The notes under the pieces are model-generated. The model was not told where the DNA came from. It saw nothing but the letters and a program-made list of their open reading frames with translations, and made no database searches. This document shows positions 54,896 to 64,000 of a DNA stretch of 64,000 nt, piece after piece; position 1 is the stretch's first letter, and each line of letters begins with the position of its first letter. Both the position numbers and the translations under genes were made by a program. Origin of the DNA: Adenophora triphylla var. japonica (Eukaryota > Streptophyta > Magnoliopsida > Asterales > Campanulaceae); the NCBI GenBank assembly GCA_022495995.1, contig JAFEMH010007003.1, positions 41,587 to 105,586 of the forward strand, written 5' to 3'.

Positions 54896-57800
54896 AAAGA
54901 CTATGATAATGTAGCCCATGTTGTATTCCCGTTCGCATTTAATGAAAAGTCTGACCTTTCAGAGTATCCCCTCATTGCCACTTTAACAACTGATAAGTTA
55001 ACAAACAACTTAAAAGACGTTAATAACGAATCACTTGATAAAGAAGTAGACACATTAAACGAACAATACATTAATGAAGTTCTCAAGTGTGTAGTAGACA
55101 AAGATGACAATCGGGCCCAAGCTGCCGAAGAGGTTATGACCAAAGTGAACCTGGGGTCAGTGTAAGAGCCTAAAGAGACACAAGTGGGCAGTTTCTTCGC
55201 CGATGCAGAAAAGGAAGCCCTGATAAATCTCCTTAAGGAGTATGTTGACGTGTTCTCCTGGTCATACCAGGACATGCCAGGGCTCGATCCCTCGATCGTG
55301 GAGCACAGAATTCCCCTGGATCCAGAATCCAACCCTGTCAAACAGAAATTGCGCAATATCAAGCCAGAGTGGTCCTTGCAAGTGAAAGAAGATATTGAGA
55401 AAATGCTCCGAGTTGGTTTCATCGAGTGATTGAGTACCCGATCCACTGGCTCTCCCAACATCGTGACGGTCACCAAGGCCAATGGAAGGTCAGATCTTTG
55501 TGTGGATTTCCGGGATCTCAACAAGGCTAGCCCTAAAGATGATTTCCCACTGCCCAACATCGACATGCTAGTCGACACCACGACAAATTTTGAAGTAAAG
55601 TCCTTCGTGGATGGGTTTTTCGGATACAATCAAATCAAAATGTCCAGGAAGATCAAGCCAAAGCTGCCTTTCACCACTCATGTGGGGACATCTTGCTACA
55701 CGGTCATGCCGTTCGGTCTAAAGAAGCATTTGGAGCTACTTACCATGGTGCATAACTGACCCTCTTCCGTGGACATGATTCACAAAGAAATTGAAGTATA
55801 TGTTGACGACATGATCATCCACTCCATAGGATCGGACATGCAACACATGATAGTCGAGAAAGTTCTTCAACCCGGACTCGAGAAAAGCACTCCGTGCGAT
55901 TGAACCTGCGAAGTGCACCTTCGGCGTCGGCGAGGCAAAGTGCTTGGGGTACATGGTTACAGAAAGAGGTATCGAAGCCGAAAATCAAGGCCATCATCGA
56001 CATGAAGCCGCCTCGAGACCACGACGAAGTGAAAAGTTTTATGGGAAGACTTGATTGCATCGGTCGCTTCATCAACCAGTTGACATCTCTCTGCGAGCCA
56101 ATGTTCAAAGGCGATGAAGAAGAATGCCGACATCAAATGGGACTCAGAGTGCCGGACGGCTTTCGAGAAAATTAAGACATACTTGGTGAATCCCCCAATT
56201 ATGTGCCCGCCACATGAAGACAAGCCACTCCTCCTGTAGTTGACATGCGAGACATGTCAATCGGAGCAATCTTTGGCGCAAGAACGAGAAAGATTCCAAA
56301 GTTGAGCATGCAATCTACTTCGTAAGCCGAAAGCTTGGGAAGTGAACTCGGCTACTCGGCATTAGAGAAAACTTGTACCGCCTTGGTATGGGTAGTCGGA
56401 AAGCGAAACACTACATGCGGTCACATTCGGTGCTCCTGGTCTCCAAAATGGACCCCATCCGATATCTCTTTGACAAGCCATCCCCGTCAATGAGACTAGC
56501 CAAGTGGTCATTCTTCTGGCGAGGTTCGACATCAAGTACATGGTCGAAAAAAATCAACGAAGAGAGCGAGTAATGGCGGGATCGGCGGAACTTCCCAAGC
56601 TGGAGTGAACCCAAGGGTCACGATCCATGGTTTCCGGACGACGGAATCTTTTCACCTTGCCAACGCGCTAAACCGGCAACTCTTCTTCGATGGGGGCGAC
56701 GGCAAGAAGCGGAAATGGTATTGGAATGCTCCTTGTCGATCCCAAGGGCGAGCACGCTCCCATAGCCATCAAAGCGAATTTTGAAACAACCAACAATGCG
56801 GCCAGTATGAAGCTTACGCGGCCGGTTTGGAAGCCGCTCTCGGCGCGACATCTCGAAGGCGGAAGTATACGGAGACTTCATCATTGATCATCAATCAGTG
56901 TCCAACAAATGGAAGACGATAGATTCTGGCCTCCAGAAGTACCACTTACATGGAGGAGCTCATTGCTCAGTTCAAGGACATCTCTTTCCACTATTTGCCA
57001 AGAGACAGGAACCGTTTCGCAGATGCCCTGGCTACCCTAGCATCTCTTGTCGAAATTCCCGATGGGAAATCAGTAAAACCCCTTAGAATAGGCAAACGGG
57101 AAACACCCGCCTCTTGCCGTGAGATCGAAATAAAAAATGAAACGATCGACGAACCATGGTACAATCAAATCTACCAGTACCTCCAAAGTGGAGAAGCTTC
57201 CTTCACAAGTGAAGATGGAAAATACAAAGAAGAGATCAAAGCCAAAAACATGATGGTATTAAAATGCACGTAATCCCATTTCGATCATTAAGGGGTATGT
57301 TGTACAAGAAGCGCCACCAAGGGCCACTCGTTCGGTGTATAAATAAAGAAAAAGCCAGCGTGCTAATGAACGAAGTTCACAACGGAACCTGCGGTCCACA
57401 CATGAACGCCCGAGCATTAACACAGATCATCCTCCGTATGGGAAACTATTGGATATCAATGGAAACAGGCGCATCCGGTTCGTCAGAAGAGCTGCGACAA
57501 ATGTCAATGGTTCTCCAACCTCAAATCACATCCCTCCTCACCGAACTCTATTGGATGACTACACCATGGCCTTTCGCCACATGGGGAATCGGCGTCATCG
57601 GCAAAATCACTCCACCGAGGAAGCAATGGTCGCGAGTTTATTCTAGTCGCGATCGACTACTTCACAAATGGGTAGAAGCCATATCATACAAGGTGCTTGT
57701 GAATTCTAAGAAGGTGGCCGAGTTCATCAAAGAGAACATCATGTGCCGATACGGAGTGCCCAACGAGATCATATCCAACAATGGGACCCTTGAAGGAGAT

Positions 57801-57925
57801 TGTGACCAACTAGCGACCAAATTCGGGAATCACACGCCTGAAGTCTTCTCCTATAAACCACAAACCAATAGTGCGGTAGAGGCGGCAAACAAGACTCTCG
57901 CAATGATAATCGAAAGATGACCACC
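54896..57925 (+). pseudogene. Tat/Ogre RT-RNase H-integrase of element A (decayed)
   Basis: The RT leader (EYPLIATLTTDKLTNN) starts at about 54965, with a stop at about 55163. RT blocks are PGLDPSIVEHRIPLDPE (about 55277-55330), VDFRDLNKASPKDDFPLPNI (about 55501-55560), VKSFVDGFFGYNQIKMS (about 55596-55645), the MPFGLK block (about 55708) and EVYVDDMI (about 55794-55818). The Tat-type second RNase H covers about 56680-57060 (NGIGMLLVDPKGEHAP, then RDRNRFADALATLASL). Integrase fragments run from about 57290 (LYKKRHQGPL) through FIKENIMCRYGVPNEIISNN (about 57721-57780) to VEAANKTLAMIIER (about 57877-57918). Multiple shifts and stops disable all parts. It aligns block by block with element B on the other strand. 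Confidence 0.82.
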
Positions 57926-58899
57926 GAGAGGTCGGGACTAGCCCGAAAAGCTACATCCTAGCCCTGCGGGGATACAGAACATCGGTTAGAACCGCCGCGG
58001 GGAGACTCCGTTACGCGCTTACCTACGGAATGGAAGCAATGTTACCCGTAGGAATTGGAAATTCCATCCCTCAGTCCTCTTGGAAAATGAGATCAATGAA
58101 GTCGAATGGCTACGAGCCGTCACGATGAACTTGCTCCACTCGACGGCGCGAGATTGAAAGCCATGGAACACGCTCGAGCCTACCAAAGTAGAATGGCCCG
58201 AGTATTTGATAAGAAAGTCAAGATCGAGACATCGAGAGAAGGGAAACTTGGTGCTAAAGGAAAAGCCTCCTACGCATACCAATCCCCTCGGAAAGTGGGA
58301 GCCCTACCTGGATATGACCGTTCGTGAGTACAAAGAATCTTCTTCGGAGGGAGCCATGAAGTTAGCGAGATTTGGACGGGAACCACTTTCGTTAACCCCG
58401 TGAACGGAAGCGAAGCTCCGCAGATACTTCGTTTGAGGAAGAGCACGAGTCAACTCTCCTTCCCCATACACCACCCCTCGGTAAAATTAAAGTGCTAAAG
58501 AGTAATACCCAGCTTGATACATTCCAACAATGATCCGGGTAAAAAACAGGGTCGCACTTCTTTTGTCTTTGTTTTCTCAAATTGACCTAAAGTGTCGAAC
58601 TACGGTGACACAGAGCCCCTTAGTCCAATTGTAAAAGGGGAACGTAGGCGGCCATCATTGGTTCGGTCTCAAAACAAAAAAAAAAAACAAATAAGCATCA
58701 ATTGCTTGTGTTTCGAAAAACTCTTTTCAATTAACCTACAAATTCATTACGGTTAAAACAATCTTTGATGAGTTCGAAGCACCTTCTACTCTTGACTCAC
58801 TACCACGATAGCAAAACAACAATAATACATTAATCGAGTTAATGTGTACGCAATGACGTGTGGGTGGATACTCAGGACGGCAAGAGTTAACCTAGTCTC
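57926..58899 (+). other. Integrase tail and 3' non-coding region of element A
   Basis: Decayed integrase C-terminus (KWEPYLDMTVREYK, about 58294-58335) runs to about 58400. A stem-loop follows with outer arms CTACG/CGTAG (58600-58604, 58643-58647) and inner arms CCCCTT/AAGGGG (58616-58640). After a short A-run (about 58677-58689), no gene is seen up to the antisense gene. Confidence 0.55.
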
Positions 58900-60378
58900 A
58901 GGTACTTGGTCCTTCATCCTTCTTCCCCTTCCATTTTCCGTGGCGAGTATTCTTCACCTTGCGGGGAATATTCCATAGTCCTTCTACTGGCTCGGGGACC
59001 CTTCCCTCCTCGTCAAACCCGGACGGCTGCCCAGCATGGCCCTTTCCACTGCTCCCTATCTTGAGCCGCCTCTCTTCGAGTCATCCATGAGCAGTGCTTT
59101 GGTCGGCCGCCGTCGGCATTGGCCTCATAGTCGACCATGTCATCCCCGGTACGATTATGAGGGTTAGCCCCGCTTGACCCTCCTTAAAGTCGAGTGTCAA
59201 GGTAGTCACGACCCAATAGCTCACTCCGTCTCCACAAGATGGCCATCTGTGTCTCCCCATACACTCTTCGTACCGGTTCGGATACTTTGTGTAGACGAGC
59301 AGTGCCCTCCTCTCGATGAAAGAGAACCACAGCGGGAAAGGACGTGTATTGCCACAGCCGTGTGAGAAGCAATAACGTCGAAGGATCTTCCATCGGCGAG
59401 AGATCCCACCTCGAAGGTAGCGGCATGACCCAGGCCGTCGTGCTTTGCTCCGGCCGTGCTTGTCGCGGCACCCGAGGATGGAATGTAGAAAGCGATGCAG
59501 GACGGCCACGACACTCGACAACCAAAAGACCCTCTGAGCGGTCCAACAAGTCGTAACTTCCAATGAGGAACCCACCATCGCAAGTGATGCGTGCGGAGTG
59601 CGGCCATCGAGCTCGGTTCGGCTGATCGCCCCTATCGCCGAAAGGACGTCGAGAAAAAGGACCAGCGTCACAAGACATGCGGCACCTCGGGCATCATCAC
59701 GACCTCTCCCTCGGCCACATAGTGAGCATAGCGGGACTCCCTCCCCCACATGTATCGGGTGCCGGTCGCCATTCGACCTATGCCCGGGGAACCCTCGCCC
59801 GAGAACTAAAGGCACGGTGTCTCCCCATTCAGGCATGTTGCCTCACCGGGTCGATGCTGTTTGTGATGGCACACACCCAGGAACGTAAATGTGAACAAAG
59901 TAGCAATCGCGCACAGAGAAAACGCATCCCACGCAAAAACGCTCCCCTCAACATCGACAAATTTATCGGGCAGTCCTGAAATATCAACATAATCTGTGTT
60001 CAATATTAGCATCCCGTATGCTTCTTGGTGATACCAAGCGGGACCTAACTTCTCAATAGTGGCCATGCCACCCGCGTAGGGAAGAACTAGCTGTTAGTCT
60101 CGGGTTCCCTAAAATGGCTCGGAAATCATCAAACGTGGGAGTGATTTCGTTATACGAAAAGTTGTACACATTCCTCAAAATCGTACGTCCTAGAAATGAG
60201 GCGTAGCTCTCAAAAGATCCCAATGCGCCCAGGCTCCTTCAAAGCCCAAACAGATTTCATCCCGTAACAACCCTCGAAAAAACCCTTGCTCTGCCTCGTG
60301 TGGTGCCGTACCCACGACTGGAAATTGTCTAAGTATCGCTCTTGCATCTGAGACGATAGCCTAGGAAAGGGAGCCATG
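58900..60378 (-). pseudogene. Antisense DUF7745-like gene of element A (broken)
   Basis: On the minus strand from ATG about 60378 (MAPFPRLSSQMQERYLDNFQ) with GMKSVWALKEPG near 60260. Then the NEITPTFDDFRAILGNP pattern (about 60160-60110) and GMLILNTDYVDISGLPDKF (about 60030-59970) occur. The last segment aligns with GMILGPDHFDISGLPDRFRG of element B (about 40527-40580), which lies in the same position relative to integrase. It ends in a decayed Arg-rich region toward about 59080. Shifts are frequent. The function is unknown. Confidence 0.55.
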
Positions 60379-60879
60379 GAAAAAGAAAAGAAAACCTTCA
60401 GGAATTTGAGAGAAAATCAGTTGATGGATCAAAGCAATATGCAGCTATTTGTTTCTTAAATTGCAAAGGCTGAGCTTGCAATTTAAAAGATTAAAATTGA
60501 ATCTTAGTCAGTAGGACTCTTTTCAAGTTGGTAGATTGACTCTGCGGCCATTGCTCTCAGTGGAAACATTTCCAAACCCAGCCACTGTTCGAAGCCTCCT
60601 TGAATACGTGCACCCATGGTTTCAATCAACCATTGCCAACATCACTTCCGCCCCGGGCTCGTGCAATAGTGCAATTAATTAAGTAACAGTGCATATAGGC
60701 ATAAATTTTGACCAGTTTGAATTTTATGCATGTTTCATTTTATTTATTTTTGATCAACCTACTTGCTTATTTGTCGAAAATAAAAGAAGGTAATCACTAA
60801 ATAAATGTACAAAATACAGGTTCCGCCTCAAGGGCGCCTTTTCAAATACAAGTCAGATTGTTTTGGACAATACACGCAT
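60379..60879 (-). other. Spacer between the two antisense genes of element A
   Basis: AT-rich and non-coding. I see nothing beyond a candidate 5' leader for the gene at 60378. Confidence 0.4.
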
Positions 60880-63516
60880 TTTGTCTAAAAAAAACAGCAA
60901 AAGAGGACTACTCGAGTCACGCTCGTCATCAGAGCACTCGATGTCTTGCCCAGCGGTAGTCGGATGCAGCCGAGAACAAGTAATCTCCAAATTCCTCCAG
61001 GCGGGAATACGCGAAAGGCCGCCTCTGGGCCTGCGAACTCAAGGACTCTCCTTGTTCGTGCCCCGAGTACGAAGAAGGACGAGCTCCGAACCCCGCCGTA
61101 CACTTGCCCAGGCGGCCAAATCCTGCGTAAAGTCCGCTCCACCGGTCGTGGAGCGGAGCGAACCACTCGGCCTAGACGGCCTCGGCTCATGAGCGGCCGC
61201 ACTCCTCGGGAGTTACACCGCGGGAACTCCACGAGTCTCCTAGGCGTAATTGGCCTACCCGTCCAAGCGTCTCACGGCACAGTTGTACGTACGGCGGACA
61301 CACCACAAACCGGGAAAGGCGTCAAAAGACAAACGAAAGTACAAATGCAACATTTGGTAGAATGCTACTATCAAGTGCGGGAAATCAAATCAAATAACTC
61401 ACCGAAGCATTGGGGTCCACTGTCTGCGGGCCTTGGCTCCTCCGGAATAGGGATCACCAACCGCCTCTTTGGGAACCGTCCGGCCCTCATACGCCAACCT
61501 AGCGCGTGGGAGGCGGGTAGTCTCGGGGATCTCTACATGTATGCGGGCGGATCGGCGAAAGGCACCCGAAGGAAGGGACCCTCGGATCAGCGACGGGTCA
61601 CCCTCTCCCAAGATACATCACATCGTAGTGAAGCCCACTAGCGGCTTCTTGCCCAGACGCGTAACCTCTCTAGCAACCTGGACCACACAGGCATGAATCC
61701 GGATCCACGAGTCAGAGTGGATCCGCTCGGAGAACTCTCGGCTCGGGGCTAGAGACACCTCCTCGTACGTCGGCCCGAGTACCACTCCCTCGATAACACC
61801 GGCTTCTTTGCCTCCTTGCCAAATCAATATGGCGGGAAACAAGGAGCGATACGCCTCCTTAATCTCCCATCTCTGTAGGCGGAACACCTCTAAGGCCCAC
61901 ACTGTCAAGCACATGGAAAGTTATGTCGGCTACGGAGCTGGCAGATACATACGAGTACAAAAACGAGACAAGGAATATGAAAAGACGGGAACTTACATCC
62001 AAAGCAAACGAAAAGCGGTACAAGGTGTTCTCCTCTCCCAGAGAGAACTGTCCAAGGCGTGGTAGAGCTCGGCCGGTCCGGCCTCCCCCATGCGAACCCC
62101 CTCCAGCGGCGTCCGGATCGATCGGCGAGCCGAGCAAAGGGTGGACGGGATGTGTCGAGTAGGAAACGAGTCGGCGATAACGCGAACCATATGAACCCTC
62201 GAGCCGGATGCTCACGCGATCATCCTCGGGGACCCCTCCCCATAAGCAATAATACCCCTCCTGAGATGATTCTCCATCGGCACATGCAGAATACCTAAGC
62301 CCACTGGCATCGGTGATATCAAAGCCCGGCGAGTCCGACAAACGGCTTGCCCGAGGGTATAGCCGTCCCACCCACACCAGCGTAATTTGCCCCCGGAATA
62401 GCAGCCCGGTGATCGCCGCAGAGAGGATTTACGAGGGAGTCACGGTCCAAGCCTCCCCACACGAAGTGAAAAGTGTGGGTCGTGTCCCACTTTGGTACTC
62501 ACTCAAATCTACGTGCAGACCTCTCCCTGCTGCGTCACGGCCACCGCGGCTTCTGCGCGATGAGATCGACCAAGAAGCCCGGAGTCAACCACAAGTTCTT
62601 CAGTGGACTCCTCTCTCAGTCCCAGAGCCTGCGTGCAGGAGTATCTCCCTGGCATGTATTTCTCCGAGGCGCCTTTCTGAAAGGCTCACCAGGCTTTTCA
62701 AATTGTGAGCATGGCTGTCTCTCAGCCCACTGGGAAGGTGAACCCTACAAGCATACGTTAAGTAAAGAAGCGACATCAACAAAGTGCACGAACGCATGTC
62801 AAAATGATGCAACATAGATATAGTTCCCATTTTCCTAAAATATTTCCATCCCGGTTGGAGTATTAACGGTCCGGAACTTTCAAAGCATTTCGAAAACTCC
62901 GTCGAATCCAGAACTTTCTAAACATTTCGAAAACTCCGTCGAATTCGGAACTTTCAAAGCATTTCGAAAACTCCGTCGAATTCGGAACTTTCGAAACATT
63001 TCGAAAACTTTGTCGAACCCGGAACTTTCAAAACTCCTCGAAAAATCCGTCGAAGTCGAAACTTTCAATTCTTTTCGAACATTTTGAAAATTTACTCCAT
63101 CCCGAATTAAAGTTACTTTAATTTTGGAAAACACCTCTAGGCATGGAATTTTGCAACCAAAATTTTTATGTCATCTACCCATAGTGTCAATTGAACTACA
63201 TAAATCTAGTCAATTTAAACCAAGGCGCAATAGCAAAAGTCAAAGCCCCAATCACGGGCACCAAAATCTCCTAACTCATTTCTAGTCAAATTCCTAACAT
63301 TTAAAGAATGCACATTCTTAAAATTAATGGAATTTAAAGGAAGTTTACTGTCTTTCGATCCCTCCTTTGGATTTGTGAGTTTCTCGAGCCGGAGTAGAAC
63401 TCGCCGGATTCAAAGGAAGAAGCAGGCGGTGGTTCGAATGGTCCGCACCCAGCCTCGTTCTTTCAGATTATCGGTTTCTCCCATGGTGAGCCATTGGTGC
63501 TTAGATCAGCCTCCAT
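60880..63516 (-). pseudogene. Antisense plant mobile domain gene of element A (broken, intron-bearing)
   Basis: This is the counterpart of the element B gene. On the minus strand a possible exon 1 starts at ATG 63516 (MEADLSTNGSPWEKPI) with a stop inside. The PMD core includes DTTHTFHFVWG (about 62490-62458), aligning with DATHTFHFFWGE in B, and EAGPAELYHALD (about 62085-62050), aligning with EAGLAELYFALD. The FSFALDV exon end (about 62010) is followed by an intron-like GTAAGTT...TGACAG (about 61995-61883) and then WALEVF, aligning with WALEFF. Downstream exons to about 60885 are decayed. The first intron would contain the 37-bp tandem repeat at 62871-63090. Having the same exon structure in A and B supports that this gene belongs to the element family. 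Confidence 0.55.
62871..63090. repeat. 37-bp tandem repeat, about six copies
   Basis: The unit is GGAACTTTCAAAGCATTTCG followed by AAAACTCCGTCGAATTC, with repeat starts at 62873, 62910, 62947, 62984, 63021 and 63058. Confidence 0.85.
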
Positions 63517-63781
63517 GTTGATTTTCCACTGGAAATTTGAGCAAACCTCACAATTTGGGGTGATTTTTCTTGTCTGCTTTTCTCTCTCCTCGTCGGACAT
63601 AATGGAGAAATGGCCAATTTTAGTCGGCCTTAAGGCGCTGAATTGAACTGGTCAAATCCGGAGTTAAAGTCCGGCTGGACTCTTTAACGGCTAAAAAGAT
63701 TCCTTGCCAATTTGGCCCCTCAACTTCTCGCAGGTTTCAATTTTACCCCTTTTGGCCCCCAAAAAGTGTAAAATTTCCCCC
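63091..63781. other. Putative 5' region of the antisense PMD gene in element A
   Basis: Contains the candidate exon 1 (63400-63516, minus strand), a GA-rich leader on the minus strand (about 63570-63600) and the near-palindrome AGTCCGGCTGGACT (63668-63681), related to the pair in the A LTR. No other gene is seen. Confidence 0.45.
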
Positions 63782-64000
63782 AAGATTAGACATTTTCTAA
63801 CACCCCCTCCCCGAGTCAATTCCCGTTAGATTTTCACTAACGCTCATCTCAGACGTTAAATTCCCGATTAGTTTTTCACTAACGCTCATCTTCAGGACGT
63901 TAATTTCCCACAGATTAGTTTTTCACTTCAACGCTCGTCTCAGATGTTAAATTCCCAGATTAGTTTTCCACTAACGCTCGTACTCAGAACATTAAATTCC
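63782..64000 (+). repeat. About 42-bp tandem repeat at the window edge
   Basis: About five units with TTAGTTTTTCACTAACGCTC, then CAGACGTTAAATTCCC, continuing past the window. By position it is the 3' tandem repeat of element A, and the A 3' LTR should lie further right. Confidence 0.75.

Larger units (their letters stand above)
14392..64000 (+). mobile_element. Tat/Ogre-type retrotransposon A, split by elements F and B, 3' LTR beyond the window
   Basis: Own segments are 14392-20824, 32785-33464 and 51402-64000. The order on the plus strand is LTR, tRNA-Arg-type primer-binding site, 1.3-kb leader, gag-pro, a second gag-pro-like block, RT-RNase H-integrase, then a 3' region with two antisense genes and tandem repeats. 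The coding parts are full of stops and shifts. Continuity across F and B is supported by homology with element B, which carries the same protein blocks in the same order, and by the AGTAG duplication around B. Confidence 0.75.

Noticed and set aside
54901..55629. 242-codon minus-strand frame
   Set aside because: It is the mirror of the element A RT leader and RT blocks, which are recognisable on the plus strand.

Overview
This window looks like nuclear DNA of a flowering plant (probably a eudicot), from a heterochromatic, retrotransposon-dense region. I see no host gene, rRNA or tRNA gene. Nearly all of it can be assigned to nested LTR retrotransposons, named here by letter: a Sirevirus-type Ty1/copia element (S), two Athila-type Ty3 elements (E and F), three Tat/Ogre-type Ty3 elements (D, A and B), one solo Tat/Ogre-type LTR, and a scrap of a CACTA-like DNA transposon. 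The species cannot be decided from the sequence.

Layout. S occupies 1-1504 (end of pol) and 9189-11911 (env-like ORF, polypurine tract, first bases of the 3' LTR). E (1505-9188, minus strand) is inserted in S with two 1.4-kb LTRs and codes only gag and protease. A solo LTR (3108-4698, TSD TGACC) sits inside E. The S LTR is cut by a CACTA-like end (11912-11996). That end is cut by D, a minus-strand Ogre 3' end (LTR 11997-13045, then about 25 copies of a 41-bp repeat). A (plus strand, LTR from 14392) lies against the D repeat and runs off the right edge of the window. A is split twice: by F (20825-32784, a nearly complete Athila element with gag, pol and env-like ORFs) and by B (33465-51396, minus strand, near-identical 1.74-kb LTRs and a perfect AGTAG TSD).

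How the parts work together. Each element carries the usual cis signals: LTR promoter, tRNA primer-binding site (tRNA-Asp type in E and F, tRNA-Arg type in A and B) and polypurine tract. The remaining ORFs encode Gag, protease, reverse transcriptase, RNase H and integrase, nearly all with stops or frameshifts. A and B also carry two genes on the strand opposite gag-pol, between integrase and the 3' LTR. One has a plant mobile domain (PMD) with visible introns. The other resembles a second domain common in such elements (DUF7745-like).

The most interesting signals are non-coding. (1) A row of four hairpins lies in the F LTR leader, two with unrelated stems but the same 8-nt loop. (2) Two adjacent hairpins near the end of all Tat/Ogre LTRs here show compensatory changes. 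(3) A CTACG/CGTAG stem-loop lies 3' of pol in Ogre and Athila elements. (4) Element-specific CG-rich palindromes occur in LTRs and UTRs; in B the same 10-bp palindrome also precedes both antisense genes. (5) Polypurine-tract modules are repeated in the Athila elements.
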